This document shows, piece by piece, positions 42,176 to 51,453 of a stretch of DNA of 64,000 nt. The translations under genes and the position numbers were made by a program. The notes beneath the pieces are model-generated. The model was not told the origin of the DNA and ran no database searches. It saw nothing but the letters and a program-made list of their open reading frames with translations. Every line of letters starts with the position of its first letter. Positions within the stretch are counted from its first letter, which is position 1. Source of the stretch: Planctomycetota bacterium (GTDB lineage Bacteria > Planctomycetota > Phycisphaerae > Sedimentisphaerales > Anaerobacaceae); contig VRUG01000015.1 of assembly GCA_019456255.1 (NCBI GenBank), positions 1-64,000 of the forward strand, read 5' to 3'.

Positions 42176-43231
42176 TTATTTAATAAATCTTTCCACTACA
42201 AAGTCCTTGTATGCTCCCATATCCTGCCAATAGGTCGCACACTTTATCTTCTTAGCATTGTCATCGATTACGGTACGTCCATCATCGGTGACGCGAATCC
42301 CAAGCTCTTCAATTTTAAGGAAATCGGTTGAAATAGCAAGGTAAACAGCAGTCAGGTCGAAAAGGGTTGTGCTTTTCGTTTCTACATTGAAATCTTTGAT
42401 TCGTGTGGACCATGTCGTGATGGGCGGGTCCCATGGAAATTCCATCCAAAGGCGATAGTTATCTATAAATGCTTTTGCCAGAGGTGAATTGCTGTTATAT
42501 ATTTTCTTATATCTGTCACCTTCAAAATAAATCAGGCCGCAAGTGTCCAGCGGTGTAATCGTTACGTCCCAGTCGGCGGCGAAAACTTTTTGTGCAGCTT
42601 TTGGGAAACAATATACGTTCCATTCAGCAGCCGGTTTAGACTTAGCTATATAACCGATCCGAATACTGCCCTGCATCCCAATGAATTCCGCGTTGTCGGT
42701 TATTCGAGGTTCCCGTTCCAATGCTGCGCTGATATTAGGTAATGGTCCAATTGCAATCAGTTTTACAGGCTCCGGAGAATTCATTATCGTATCGACAATA
42801 GCTTTGACGCCATCGTCATAAATCTTACCGGGATACGAAGACAAATCGTAATCTTCTACCCATGCGCTTTGAGCGAGGGTTGCTGTCTTTGTTGCCGGGC
42901 CTGTTCCAATAGGTATATCGGTTCTGTTTGCGACATCGAGTATCTTTGCTACGATCTTTGTTCTTTCCTTAGTGTTACCGACCGAAGTAGTAATCAATTT
43001 TATATCGAACTCGGGTGAATTAAGGAGAAGAATCAATGCCGCGGTGTCGTCAATGTCATCGCCTATATCGGTATCAAGTATAACGGGGATTCTGGTGTTT
43101 ACAGAGGCGGTGCTTGATTTTTTCAGCTTGGGAGCGTTATCAACCGGCTTGCAGGAACTTAACGCAATTAAGAGCGTTATCGCAGTTAAAACAAAAATTC
43201 TCAAGTTAAGCCTTGTCCCCTTCTCTGTCAT
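42176..43231 (-). CDS. Exported nucleoside hydrolase-like lipoprotein
   Basis: Inosine/uridine-preferring nucleoside hydrolase family, 351 aa. VILDTDIGDDIDDTAALILLLNS (about residues 51-73) is the Ca-binding DTDxxxDDxxA motif of the family. IGPLPNISAALEREPRI follows, and the conserved His is less obvious. Unlike cytoplasmic RihA-C it carries a signal peptide with a lipobox (LLIALSSC, Cys near 27), so it should act outside the inner membrane. It would release ribose from nucleosides for the ABC importer encoded downstream. It is 13 bp after the sulfatase gene. Confidence 0.85.
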   Translation of the reverse strand: MTEKGTRLNLRIFVLTAITLLIALSSCKPVDNAPKLKKSSTASVNTRIPVILDTDIGDDIDDTAALILLLNSPEFDIKLITTSVGNTKERTKIVAKILDVANRTDIPIGTGPATKTATLAQSAWVEDYDLSSYPGKIYDDGVKAIVDTIMNSPEPVKLIAIGPLPNISAALEREPRITDNAEFIGMQGSIRIGYIAKSKPAAEWNVYCFPKAAQKVFAADWDVTITPLDTCGLIYFEGDRYKKIYNSNSPLAKAFIDNYRLWMEFPWDPPITTWSTRIKDFNVETKSTTLFDLTAVYLAISTDFLKIEELGIRVTDDGRTVIDDNAKKIKCATYWQDMGAYKDFVVERFIK

Positions 43232-43244
43232 TGCCTGCTAAAAT

Positions 43245-44768
43245 TTATTTATTCTTTTCACGGTATGGCGGGATAAAGCCTTTGTACTTGGCTATAAATT
43301 CTTTTGCTAATTCCTCCGAGTCGCCGTACTGGTGCTGGAGCTTTTTTAGTTCGGCTTTCAAATCCAATACAATTTTTGCATAAGACGGGTCATCATAAAC
43401 ATTTCTTAATTCATCTGGGTCCTTTTTAAGGTCATAAAGTTCCCATGCATCGATATCATGATAAAAATGCATCAACTTATATCGCTGGGTTCGCACGCCA
43501 TAATGTCTCTTGACCATGTGCCATCCGGGATATTCGTAGAAGTGGTAGTAAATTGATTTTCTCCAGTCAACCGGTTTGCGTCCCTCAAGTATCGGCCTTA
43601 GAGAGTCACCCTGTATGTCGTCAGGTATCTCTATGCCGGCCATATCAAGAAAAGTCGAAGCAAAATCCAGATTCAAAACCATGGCATCGGCAACTGAACC
43701 GGGCTTGATAAGTTTTGGATATCTGACAAGCAGCGGCATCCGCAGTGAATGCTCATACATAAATCGCTTATCATACCAGCCGTGGTCGCCAAGAAAAAAA
43801 CCCTGGTCAGATGTATAAATAACTATGGTATTGTCACTTAGTCCCTGCTCATCGAGAAAATCGAGGAATCTGCCGGTGTTATCATCTATCGAAGCTATAC
43901 ATCTAAGATAATCTTTGATATATCTTTGGTATTTCCATTTTTTCAGTGCCTGACCGGTCAGACCTTTAGGCGGGGTCATACGCTTGTCATCGGGCGGATA
44001 CTGATAATCCATGCAATGCTCAATTGTCATATCGCATTGCCGGGCGGCATCAGAGCGTGAGGCGTAATCGTCATTGAAAGTCGGCGGCTCAGGTATTTCA
44101 ACATCGTCGTACATATTTAGATGGTCAGGGCCGGGCTTCCAGTTGGCATGTGGCGCTTTGTGCTGGTACATAAGACAGAAGGGTTTGGAGCGGTCACGAT
44201 TCTTGATCCAGTCCATACATTTGTCCGTGACAATGTCAGTGACATAGCCCTTGTGTTTTTTCTTTTCTCCCATCTCTATGAAGTCAGGATTGTAATATTC
44301 GCCTTGTCCCGGAAGCACGCTGTAATAATCGAATCCTGTTGGTGTACTTTTTAGATGCCACTTTCCAATCATGGCGGTTTGGTACCCACCTTTTTGCATA
44401 AGTTTCGGGAACGTCTGCTGGCTGCCGTCGAAGGTCGTGACATTATTGACGTGGCCGTTGATATGGCTGTACTTGCCGGTCAGGATGACAGCTCTACTCG
44501 GTGCGCAGATGCCATTAGTGCAAAAACAGTTATCAAATCTCATTCCCTCATTTGCAAGCCTGTCGAGATTCGGGGTCTTATTAATTTTACTGCCGTAACA
44601 GCTCAATGCGTGGCTGGCATGGTCGTCGGCCATGATGAAAATGATGTTGGGTCTTTCACTGTTATTATCGAAAGATTTAGAGGGACTTTGCACACATTTG
44701 GCCAAGGGCGTAAATGCCAGTGCTCCTGCGGTAAAACCAGCTTGTTTTATAAAATCGCGTCTTCGCAT
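43245..44768 (-). CDS. Tat-exported sulfatase
   Basis: Arylsulfatase-type hydrolase of about 507 aa. The twin-arginine signal [19 protein letters not shown] opens it. [19 protein letters not shown] binds Ca, and C88-A-P-S-R is the sulfatase motif whose Cys becomes formylglycine. [15 protein letters not shown] and [22 protein letters not shown] are further family blocks. A longer frame to 44852 runs into tRNA-Cys and is rejected. The ATG at 44768 begins the signal and has TGGAGT upstream. It is first gene of the ribose operon, 42 bp downstream of tRNA-Cys. A formylglycine-generating or anSME enzyme must be encoded elsewhere. Confidence 0.92.
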   Translation of the reverse strand: MRRRDFIKQAGFTAGALAFTPLAKCVQSPSKSFDNNSERPNIIFIMADDHASHALSCYGSKINKTPNLDRLANEGMRFDNCFCTNGICAPSRAVILTGKYSHINGHVNNVTTFDGSQQTFPKLMQKGGYQTAMIGKWHLKSTPTGFDYYSVLPGQGEYYNPDFIEMGEKKKHKGYVTDIVTDKCMDWIKNRDRSKPFCLMYQHKAPHANWKPGPDHLNMYDDVEIPEPPTFNDDYASRSDAARQCDMTIEHCMDYQYPPDDKRMTPPKGLTGQALKKWKYQRYIKDYLRCIASIDDNTGRFLDFLDEQGLSDNTIVIYTSDQGFFLGDHGWYDKRFMYEHSLRMPLLVRYPKLIKPGSVADAMVLNLDFASTFLDMAGIEIPDDIQGDSLRPILEGRKPVDWRKSIYYHFYEYPGWHMVKRHYGVRTQRYKLMHFYHDIDAWELYDLKKDPDELRNVYDDPSYAKIVLDLKAELKKLQHQYGDSEELAKEFIAKYKGFIPPYREKNK

Positions 44769-44810
44769 AAATTTAACTCCAGTTAGAATAAATGAGTTAA
44801 ATAACAAAAC

Positions 44811-44884
44811 AGGCGGCGATGGGATTCGAACCCATGAATAACGGTTTTGCAAACCGTCGCCTTAGTCCACTTGGCCACGCCGCC
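44811..44884 (-). tRNA. tRNA-Cys (anticodon GCA)
   Basis: Full cloverleaf on the minus strand. The perfect acceptor is GGCGGCG/CGCCGCC. The anticodon stem is ACGGT/ACCGT with loop TTGCAAA, giving anticodon GCA. The T arm is ATGGG-TTCGAAT-CCCAT. Discriminator is U, as required for CysRS. No encoded CCA. It lies between ndk and the sulfatase gene, all in the same direction. Confidence 0.94.
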
Positions 44885-44962
44885 GGAAAAGAGGCATTTT
44901 AGCAAAATTTCCGAGGTCTTCAAGCAAAATATAGCAGAATTGACGTTGGAGAAGGCTATGAA

Positions 44963-45430
44963 TTAGTCATTTTTACCGTAAAGCCATTTTTCGTCGGTAA
45001 ATTCGTAATCTACAATCTCGTCTGGTTTGAAGTAGAGCTTAATTTCGGTATCGGCAGATTCGGGGCTGTCTGAGCCGTGTATAAGGTTGTATCCCCTTGA
45101 GGCGCTAAAGTCGCCCCTGATAGTACCAGGTTCAGCGTCAAAGCCGAAAGTCGCTCCCATCATTTTACGTGTGATATCAATAACACCATCTCCCTGCCAT
45201 ACCGTTACAAGTACCGGCGAGGAAGCGAGGTATTTTACAACTCCTTCAAAGAAAGGTTTTCCCTCGTGGACAGCGTAATGCTTTCTTGCAAGTTCTTCCG
45301 GGATTTTCATAAACTTAGCAGCTGCAAGTTTTAGACCTTTTTTTTCAAAACGGCTAATAATTTCACCTGCCAGGTGCCGCTGAATTCCGTCAGGTTTTAT
45401 AATTATTAATGTACGCTCTTTCGCTGCCAT
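44963..45430 (-). CDS. ndk: Nucleoside diphosphate kinase
   Basis: NDK of 155 aa, slightly longer than the usual 140-150. ERTLIIIKPDGIQRHLAGEIISRFE opens it. The phosphorylated His is H118 in GYNLIHGSDSPESADTEI. The C-terminus (LYFKPDEIVDYEFTDEKWLYG) is complete. It balances NTP pools by gamma-phosphate transfer. It sits 78 bp upstream of tRNA-Cys on the same strand. Confidence 0.97.
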   Translation of the reverse strand: MAAKERTLIIIKPDGIQRHLAGEIISRFEKKGLKLAAAKFMKIPEELARKHYAVHEGKPFFEGVVKYLASSPVLVTVWQGDGVIDITRKMMGATFGFDAEPGTIRGDFSASRGYNLIHGSDSPESADTEIKLYFKPDEIVDYEFTDEKWLYGKND

Positions 45431-45490
45431 ATCTGGGTAATGCTCCTAAACCATATGTTGGTCCCAAAAACAAAAACGCAAGTTCAAAAT

Positions 45491-46267
45491 TTACATTCCC
45501 TTAGCGACGATATAAATTTCGACCCGTCTGTTTTTAGAATTACCTTTTTTACTCGGTTTGTTTTTTGCAACAGGTCTAAATTCGCCAAAGCCTCTTATGC
45601 TCAAGCGGCTGGAGGCAACGTTATTTTTCCCCATTACATTAAGCACCGCGATTGCGCGATGAGCCGAGAGGTGCCAGTTAGTCGGATGCTTGGCGCGAGT
45701 TGCCTGTTTAGCGATTCTCATATCGTCGGTATGTCCCGCAATAATTATGTCAAACTTTTTTCCCTGGTCGCTGTTAAGTATTTTGCAAAGCGCTTGAATT
45801 GACGTGCCAGCTACCGGTGTTACTTTATCGCTTCCTGTTTGAAAAAGCAAATCACTTTTAAATTTAACAACGCCTCGACTCGAATCGAATGTGACCATTT
45901 TCTCAGCGCCCGCGAAGTCTTCCAACATTGTACTAAGCTCGACCGGCAAAGCGCCGCCACCAGAAAGCAGCTGCTGTTTCATTAAGTTGACGAGTTTCTT
46001 TTTCTTTTCAAGGTCCTCTTCAAGAGCAGCGACTTGTTGGTTTAAAGCATCTGTCTCAATGTTAGCCATGCCGTCGGCTGCCTCAAGCTTTCTCTTTAGT
46101 TGGTCGATGTTAAGCCTGTCGGTTTGGTACTGGCTTTCCAGCTCTTGTATCCTCTTTCTTTGTGTAGCATTTTGGACCCTTAGTTCAGCTTCGGGGGTAC
46201 AGCCTGTTGCCAATACGAGAGAAATACCGAGAAGAACGATAAATGTTGAAAGTTTGACGGTTTGCAT
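45491..46267 (-). CDS. OmpA-family lipoprotein with coiled coil
   Basis: A 258-aa peptidoglycan-associated lipoprotein. The signal ends in VLATGC (lipobox Cys near residue 23). A long coiled coil follows (about 30-95, rich in Glu/Leu/Gln/Lys). The OmpA/MotB C-terminal domain (about 120-255) has the peptidoglycan-binding motif IIAGHTDDMRI ... NWHLSAHRAIAVLNVM ... RLSIRGFGEFRPVA ... KNRRVEIYIV. It probably tethers a membrane to the cell wall. It is monocistronic. The 223-bp gap downstream (46268-46490 on the upstream side of the gene) shows no further gene. Confidence 0.88.
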   Translation of the reverse strand: MQTVKLSTFIVLLGISLVLATGCTPEAELRVQNATQRKRIQELESQYQTDRLNIDQLKRKLEAADGMANIETDALNQQVAALEEDLEKKKKLVNLMKQQLLSGGGALPVELSTMLEDFAGAEKMVTFDSSRGVVKFKSDLLFQTGSDKVTPVAGTSIQALCKILNSDQGKKFDIIIAGHTDDMRIAKQATRAKHPTNWHLSAHRAIAVLNVMGKNNVASSRLSIRGFGEFRPVAKNKPSKKGNSKNRRVEIYIVAKGM

Positions 46268-46490
46268 TGTTCCATCCTTTCCAAGAAAGACCAGGGAGAT
46301 TAATTTCCGTTTAATCTACGACAAAGTGCCTAAATTCCTTGTATATAAGGCTTTGCGAAATATCCGCATAAATATTTTTCAGGCACTGATATAAATAAAA
46401 CGTATTTCAATGGACTCGTCAAGAACAAACTTTCAAAATATTAGGCGGTTTGGACCGGTGCAAAAGACCTGTATTAGGAAGCAACTGGGA

Positions 46491-47504
46491 TTAATCGGCT
46501 TTTTTCTTTTTTCCGAAGATTGCAAAACCAAGCACTGCCAAAAGGACAATCGCAGAGATGTATTTCACGATGGGTGGAAGCATCCAATGTGACTCCGGGA
46601 CTACGGAGAAATCCAAACTAACCGCGACAAAATCGAGAGTGATTCCTGCGGCAAGTGCGCAGCCTGCGACAGCTAAAATATATGTGATTGCGGTTTTAGC
46701 GCCGAGGCTCTTTAGGATAACGACAAAAGAAGCTGCGTTTGTAGCGGGTCCGGTCATAAGAAATACCAAAGCAGCACCTGGCGAGAGTCCTTTCATTATT
46801 AGTACCGCTGCCAGAGGCACCGAAGCTGTCGCACAAACGTATACCGGTATTCCCAGGACCATCATGATAAGCATGGGCAGGATACCTTTTCCAAGTTTCT
46901 CGACAAGAAAATCATCAGGTACCAAAGCAGCAATGACAGCTGCAACAGCAATGCCAATGAACATCGCCTTTCCGATGTCACGCGGCAGGGTGACAAAACC
47001 GTATTTTAAGCCTACCATAATTTTATTTTTCTTTTCTTCTGTACTGCAGCACTCGTCTTCACATTTTTCCTGCGGCAGGTGTTCTTTTGAATGCGTAACA
47101 ATATTGACAAGCGAACCACCGACTACACCTGTTATAAAAGCTGCCAGCGGTCTAAAGACAGCAAAGATTGGTCCTAAAAGGCTCAGTGTTACAAAGATAC
47201 TGTCCATTCCTGTCTGCGGAGTTGAGAGCAGGAACGATACGGTCGAGCCTTTACTCGCTCCGTGTTTATGGAGTGACATAGCTACAGGGATGACCCCGCA
47301 GGAACATAATGGCAGCGGCACGCCGAAGATTGAGGCTTTTACCAAAGGCCATATTCCTTTGCCGCCAAGATGTCTTTCGACAAACTGCTGATTGATAAGT
47401 ATAGAAAGGGTGCCAGCGACGAAGAAGCCGAACAAAAGGTACGGTGACATCTCGGCAAAGGTTTCCCAAAAACTAACTAAAATAGATAAAAATATATCAA
47501 TCAT
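46491..47504 (-). CDS. Permease of the SO_0444/ArsP (DUF318) type
   Basis: Membrane protein of about 337 aa with 8 or more hydrophobic segments. FGVPLPLCSCGVIPVAMSL with a CSC motif and FLLSTPQTGMDS are signatures of the DUF318/ArsP permeases. A Cys-rich cytoplasmic loop (EKCEDECCSTEE, about 148-159) resembles the SO_0444 family described as Cu/Zn efflux. In this operon it may export a metal released from damaged Fe-S or thiol centres, which is inference. Start is uncertain: ATG 47504 has no clear ribosome binding site, and a TTG at 47522 lies immediately after an AAGGG. Confidence 0.8.
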   Translation of the reverse strand: MIDIFLSILVSFWETFAEMSPYLLFGFFVAGTLSILINQQFVERHLGGKGIWPLVKASIFGVPLPLCSCGVIPVAMSLHKHGASKGSTVSFLLSTPQTGMDSIFVTLSLLGPIFAVFRPLAAFITGVVGGSLVNIVTHSKEHLPQEKCEDECCSTEEKKNKIMVGLKYGFVTLPRDIGKAMFIGIAVAAVIAALVPDDFLVEKLGKGILPMLIMMVLGIPVYVCATASVPLAAVLIMKGLSPGAALVFLMTGPATNAASFVVILKSLGAKTAITYILAVAGCALAAGITLDFVAVSLDFSVVPESHWMLPPIVKYISAIVLLAVLGFAIFGKKKKAD

Positions 47505-47525
47505 TTGAGTAAGTATAAACAACCC

Positions 47526-48254
47526 TTAATTTTCTATCAACTCCGTTTTAGCAATATTTCCTTTTAAACTGACAGTAACATCCTTATATGAGATATTTTT
47601 CCCACTTTTTTCCATTGCCTTTTGTGTAATATAGATCAGCCCAAGGCAGCAGGGCACTTCCATATGTACGACGGTTAGGCTTTTAAGGTCATTGGCCTTA
47701 AGGATTTCGGCAAATTTATCGATATAAAAATCAACGTCATCGAGTTTTGGGCATCCGATGACAATACTGTGCTGCTTTAGAAGCCTATTATGAAAGTCGC
47801 CCATAGTGAAGGGTACGCAGTCAGCTACGAGGAGCAAATCAGCATTTTCAAAGTATGGCGCCTTTGGCGAGACCAGTTTTAGCTGGACAGGCCAGTGACT
47901 TAGTTGAGATGGGACGTTAGGCTCGGAAGAATCCGCATTTACGCCTTTTTCCCGGAGTACCGCACTTTTCAGGCCTGGACAGACCTGCGAATCTGAGGTC
48001 TGAGGGGCTTTTTGTTGGGCGAGATGTTGTTTTGTGGCCTCTTCATCGAATTCATCTGCCTGACGTTTTTCGATGGTTATGGCATCCTGCGGGCATGTCC
48101 CCAGACACGCGCCCAGACCGTCACAGTAAATCTCACTAACAAGTTTTGCCTTGCCGTCGATGATCTCTATTGCCCCCTCGGCACAGGCATTAATACAATC
48201 GCCGCACCCGTTACATTTTTCATCGTCAATCTTGATAATACTGCGTAGTGCCAT
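47526..48254 (-). CDS. Ferredoxin-domain protein (4Fe-4S)
   Basis: A 242-aa protein with an N-terminal bacterial-ferredoxin domain. CNGCGDCINACAEGA (residues 16-30) is a complete 4Fe-4S motif. The second, CDGLGACLGTCPQDA, lacks the second Cys of CxxCxxC, so the second cluster may be absent or modified. The C-terminal 130 residues (KLVSPKAPYFENADLLLVADC, VVHMEVPCCLGL) contain a Cys pair and are not a named domain I recognise. It is located in the hybrid-cluster-protein operon, where it plausibly delivers electrons. Confidence 0.8.
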   Translation of the reverse strand: MALRSIIKIDDEKCNGCGDCINACAEGAIEIIDGKAKLVSEIYCDGLGACLGTCPQDAITIEKRQADEFDEEATKQHLAQQKAPQTSDSQVCPGLKSAVLREKGVNADSSEPNVPSQLSHWPVQLKLVSPKAPYFENADLLLVADCVPFTMGDFHNRLLKQHSIVIGCPKLDDVDFYIDKFAEILKANDLKSLTVVHMEVPCCLGLIYITQKAMEKSGKNISYKDVTVSLKGNIAKTELIEN

Positions 48255-48282
48255 AATACATCTTCCTAAAATTAAACGTTAA

Positions 48283-48534
48283 TTATATATCTTCAAGGCT
48301 AAGTTCCCAGACATCGCCATTGTAATGCGGACATCGTGTCACGATCTTTCCGCTTCCAACCTTCAGAATGTTTTCATCGTCAATAAAAGCCTGAGCCTGA
48401 CGCATGAGTTCTTCATAACCGCTTTCGCAGACATCGTCAGGCTTCGGGTCGCTTAGAATAACCTTATTTCCTTTCAGATAATATTTGCAATCTCCTGGTT
48501 CCACAACTTTGGCTATAATTCTTTTATTTTTCAT
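48283..48534 (-). CDS. Small conserved Cys protein, possibly TIGR04076 family
   Basis: An 83-aa cytoplasmic protein with three Cys (GDCKYYL, DDVCESGY, VTRCPHYNGDV). The spacing of Gly-x-Cys near the N-terminus and a Cys-Pro near the C-terminus resembles TIGR04076 proteins of anaerobes, but I cannot confirm this. The ATG at 48534 is chosen over a TTG at 48543. It lies between hcp (43 bp away) and the ferredoxin gene (28 bp away), so it is an operon member. Role unknown. Confidence 0.55.
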   Translation of the reverse strand: MKNKRIIAKVVEPGDCKYYLKGNKVILSDPKPDDVCESGYEELMRQAQAFIDDENILKVGSGKIVTRCPHYNGDVWELSLEDI

Positions 48535-48577
48535 AATTGTCAAATATCAGCTGAGTTGCAATTCGAGTTTACAAATT

Positions 48578-49861
48578 TTATTTAAGCATCTCAGCTAAAT
48601 CCTCATCAACGTCACCGGTTGGGCTAATACTAAACTTTTCCACGAGCATGTTCAGTACATTTGGGCTGATAAAGGCGGGCAGTGATGGTCCCAGTTTAAT
48701 GTTCTTTATTCCCAAATGCAACAGAGTCAGCAAAATCGCGACAGCTTTTTGCTCGTACCATGATACTACGAGGGAAAGGGGCAAATCGTTCACTCCACAA
48801 TCGAATGCTTCTGCTAATGCCAGTACAATTTTTACCACTGAGTAGCAATCGTTGCATTGTCCGACATCAATTAAACGCGGGATGCCATCGATATCACCAT
48901 AATCACGGGCATTAATGCGGTATTTCCCGCATGCGGCGGTAAGAATCACGCAATCATCGGGTACTTTTTCGGCAAGTTCGGTAAAGTAATTTCGTCCCGG
49001 TTTTGCTCCGTCACAGCCACCGATAAAGAAGAAGTGCTTAATTTTTCCGGCTTTTACTGCTTCGACAATTTTGTCGGCCATACCGAGGACAGCGGTATAA
49101 TGGAAACCAGTACTCAATGTTCCTACTTGATTGTCTTCGAGCGGCGGCGATGAGAGAGCTTTTTCAATGACCTGACTAAAGTCTCTGCCTTCAATGTGCG
49201 TTACACCGGATGCGCCTGCTATACCACAAGTAAAGATGCGGTCCTTGTAGGAATCCTTTGGAATCATAATGCAATTGGTAGTTACGAGAATCGCACCGCT
49301 GAAATCGTCAAACTCTTTCTTCTGACTTTGCCATGCGGTTCCGTAATTTCCGACCAGATGCTTGAATTTTCTCAGTTCCGGATATCCGTGAGCCGGCAGC
49401 ATCTCGCCGTGAGTGTAGATATTAATGCCCTTACCTTCGGTCTGCTTCAAGAGTTCATGCAGGTCGAGTAGGTCATGTCCCGTTATTACGATACCTGGCC
49501 CTGCCTTGGTGCCGCGGGTAACTGATGCGGGCGTCGGGTTGCCGAATTTCTCGGTATTTGCATTGTTTAGCATCTCCATCGCCCGAAGATTCATTTCGCC
49601 AGCTTTTAGCACCAACTCAAGATGGCGGTTAAGGTCGAAATCGACATTGGTTAAAGTGGCAAACATCGCCTCATGCATAAAGGCGTCGACCTGATCGTCT
49701 TTTACTCCCAATTGACCGGCATGATAGGCATAAGCAGCTATACCTTTTAAGCCGAATATCAGGATGTCCTGCAGGCTCTGAATATCCTCGTCTTTACCGC
49801 AAACACCTATTTTTGTACATCCGGTTCCACCCGCTGTCTGTTCACATTGATAACAAAACAT
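48578..49861 (-). CDS. hcp: Hybrid cluster protein (hydroxylamine reductase), short form
   Basis: Prismane-type protein of 427 aa that reduces hydroxylamine and, in characterised systems, NO. N-terminal cluster ligands are C3, C6, C15 and C21 (CxxC-x8-C-x5-C). Hybrid-cluster ligands follow in GHDLLDLHELL, THGEMLPAHGYPEL, TTNCIMIP, TCGIAG and later Cys/Glu residues (GKYRINARDYG, GQCNDCYS). The length matches the class III forms of strict anaerobes and thermophiles, which lack about 110 residues present in E. coli/Desulfovibrio Hcp. AAAGGAC precedes ATG 49861. Central enzyme of the Rrf2-led operon. Confidence 0.93.
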   Translation of the reverse strand: MFCYQCEQTAGGTGCTKIGVCGKDEDIQSLQDILIFGLKGIAAYAYHAGQLGVKDDQVDAFMHEAMFATLTNVDFDLNRHLELVLKAGEMNLRAMEMLNNANTEKFGNPTPASVTRGTKAGPGIVITGHDLLDLHELLKQTEGKGINIYTHGEMLPAHGYPELRKFKHLVGNYGTAWQSQKKEFDDFSGAILVTTNCIMIPKDSYKDRIFTCGIAGASGVTHIEGRDFSQVIEKALSSPPLEDNQVGTLSTGFHYTAVLGMADKIVEAVKAGKIKHFFFIGGCDGAKPGRNYFTELAEKVPDDCVILTAACGKYRINARDYGDIDGIPRLIDVGQCNDCYSVVKIVLALAEAFDCGVNDLPLSLVVSWYEQKAVAILLTLLHLGIKNIKLGPSLPAFISPNVLNMLVEKFSISPTGDVDEDLAEMLK

Positions 49862-49888
49862 ATTCTGTCCTTTCAAATATTAAAACTG

Positions 49889-50605
49889 TTAACTTTTGAT
49901 AAATAATTCTTTTGCTAATTGACGACCTTTATTTGTTTTGAAGTTTTTGTCAATAGCCCCATTAATATCCTCGTCACTTTTATCGTGGTATTCTTCTGGT
50001 AGGTTAACCAACCAGTCAGCATCCCATATAATTTGAAATTCTTTTGTATTGATATCCTTTGCGCTGTGATGATTCGCTATGATTTTGCATATATGTTCGA
50101 TTGCATCATCAGCGACATTATGCCTTTTTAAGATTCCCTCAGCGATTGCAGGGCCCTCGATTTCCTGGAACTTTCCAGCGGCTGAGCCGTGTTTTTTTTC
50201 TGCTTCTAAGATTCCTATATCATGTAAGATAGCTGCAGCTTTCACTATCAGCGGGTCACCACCCTCGGCTTGTTGAATCTGCTCTGCGTAATTCAGGACT
50301 GACAAGGCGTGGTCGATCCTTTTCGTGTCACGGCCAAAAACCTTTTTCATCTCTGCTATTAACTTGTCGCGCAATACACTTGCATCAGCGCCAAATGTGA
50401 CCCCAAGGCATTGTTCGGCGTATTGGCACCACTCGGCACAACCCAAATCAATTTTAGGATTAATGACCATCGCACCGCACTTGCGGCATTTCAACTTCGG
50501 CTCGTCCTTGAAAAACTCAATAGTCTTGCCGCAGTCGGGACATTCCACTTCAAAAATATCGTCCGGCTTCCAAAATCTCTGGTCCTGTCCAGGACATCTA
50601 AACAT
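49889..50605 (-). CDS. Zinc-ribbon plus HD-domain phosphohydrolase
   Basis: A 238-aa fusion. Residues about 18-65 form Cys-rich ribbons (VECPDCGKTIEF, LKCRKCGAMV, then a third pair CAEWCQYAEQC). The HD domain follows (about 90-215): IDHALSVLNYAEQI, AAAILHDIGI (the HD pair), GILKRHNV and IIANHHSAKD. HD enzymes hydrolyse nucleotides or phosphate esters with a metal centre, and the substrate is unknown. It is found in the same operon as hcp, 27 bp upstream of it, in an arrangement also known from other anaerobes by family knowledge. Confidence 0.82.
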   Translation of the reverse strand: MFRCPGQDQRFWKPDDIFEVECPDCGKTIEFFKDEPKLKCRKCGAMVINPKIDLGCAEWCQYAEQCLGVTFGADASVLRDKLIAEMKKVFGRDTKRIDHALSVLNYAEQIQQAEGGDPLIVKAAAILHDIGILEAEKKHGSAAGKFQEIEGPAIAEGILKRHNVADDAIEHICKIIANHHSAKDINTKEFQIIWDADWLVNLPEEYHDKSDEDINGAIDKNFKTNKGRQLAKELFIKS

Positions 50606-50625
50606 AACTTTATCCTTAAGCTTTT

Positions 50626-50976
50626 TTATGACCGAATCATTGTGAGAAGCATTTTAAATCTCTCCTGCGCGTCAACCGCATGCGGTATGTTACCGGGCAT
50701 AATAATAATCTGTCCGGCACAGGCGGTTTTTTCCTCACCACCGATAGTCAATTTTGCTGAACCGTCAATTACCTGTACAACCGCATCATAAGGTGATTGA
50801 TGTTCACTCAATTTCTGCCCCTTGTCAAACGCAAAAAGTGTAATTGTGCCAGATTTTTTATCCAATATTGTTTTGCTCACTACCGAGTCATCCGCATATT
50901 CGATAAGTTCATTTACTGTCTGGCTGTTACTGACAACAGTATCGAGTAAGCTGGTTTTTTTGTCTTCATCGCTCAT
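50626..50976 (-). CDS. Cupin-domain protein
   Basis: A 116-aa single-domain cupin. Motif 1 is degenerate (GQKLSEHQSPYDAVVQVIDGSAKLTIGGEE) and motif 2 is PGNIPHAVDAQERFKMLLTM, with one His in each usable for metal binding. AAAGGA lies upstream of the ATG at 50976. A longer frame to 51012 overlaps the regulator gene and is not used. It starts 11 bp after the Rrf2 gene. It may be a small-molecule or metal sensor, or an enzyme of nitrosative stress. Not resolved. Confidence 0.8.
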   Translation of the reverse strand: MSDEDKKTSLLDTVVSNSQTVNELIEYADDSVVSKTILDKKSGTITLFAFDKGQKLSEHQSPYDAVVQVIDGSAKLTIGGEEKTACAGQIIIMPGNIPHAVDAQERFKMLLTMIRS

Positions 50977-50987
50977 GCTATATTCCT

Positions 50988-51416
50988 TTAATTTGGATAA
51001 TTGCCTTTCCATGCCTTTAGCAAATCTGCAAGTGATGTCCTTGAAAAATAATCATCAACATAATCCTGCAATCCGATAAGGCTTCGTCGAATAACGCAGG
51101 CACTTTGCCGCTGGCAATCATAGTCATCTGACATGCATTTATTCAAGTATATTGCTCCCTGAATCGCTTCGATAATCTGCCTTATAGTTATTTCAGAAGG
51201 CTCACGACTCAAACTAAATCCGCCCTTTGGCCCCATAGAACTTACAACCAGATCAGCATTACGCAGCGTTTGCATCAGTTTGCATGCCAGCTGATACGAA
51301 ATATCTTCCTCATTAGATATATTTCTGGTTGAAACCGTATCGTGTTGCCAATGCCTGGTAAGGTTCAGCATCGCACGCAGTGCATAATCGGTATTTCGTC
51401 TTAACATATCCATCAT
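50988..51416 (-). CDS. Rrf2-family Fe-S regulator (IscR/NsrR-like)
   Basis: Winged-helix repressor of about 142 aa. NTDYALRAMLNLTRH, SNEEDISYQLACKLMQTLRNADLV and MGPKGGFSLSREPSEITIRQIIEAI are Rrf2 blocks. Three Cys, C94, C101 and C107 from ATG 51416 (Cx6Cx5C), sit where IscR and NsrR bind an Fe-S cluster (Cx5Cx5C), with one residue more in the first spacing. Being first in an operon with hcp suggests an NsrR-like NO sensor or an Fe-S status sensor, probably autoregulating. Three nearby ATGs (51416, 51413, 51407) are all possible. Confidence 0.85.
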   Translation of the reverse strand: MMDMLRRNTDYALRAMLNLTRHWQHDTVSTRNISNEEDISYQLACKLMQTLRNADLVVSSMGPKGGFSLSREPSEITIRQIIEAIQGAIYLNKCMSDDYDCQRQSACVIRRSLIGLQDYVDDYFSRTSLADLLKAWKGNYPN

Positions 51417-51453
51417 ATTAATCCCTAAATTTCCGCTTTTTCTATATAATACC

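Noticed and set aside
44769-44852. N-terminal extension of the sulfatase
   Set aside because: The extension reads through part of tRNA-Cys. The Tat signal peptide begins at the ATG at 44768.
36134-44884. Genomic island bounded by tRNA-Gly and tRNA-Cys
   Set aside because: Both tRNA 3' halves share GCGATGGGATTCGAACCCA on the plus strand, but that is ordinary T-arm similarity. No integrase is present and codon usage of the ribose operon is not obviously foreign.
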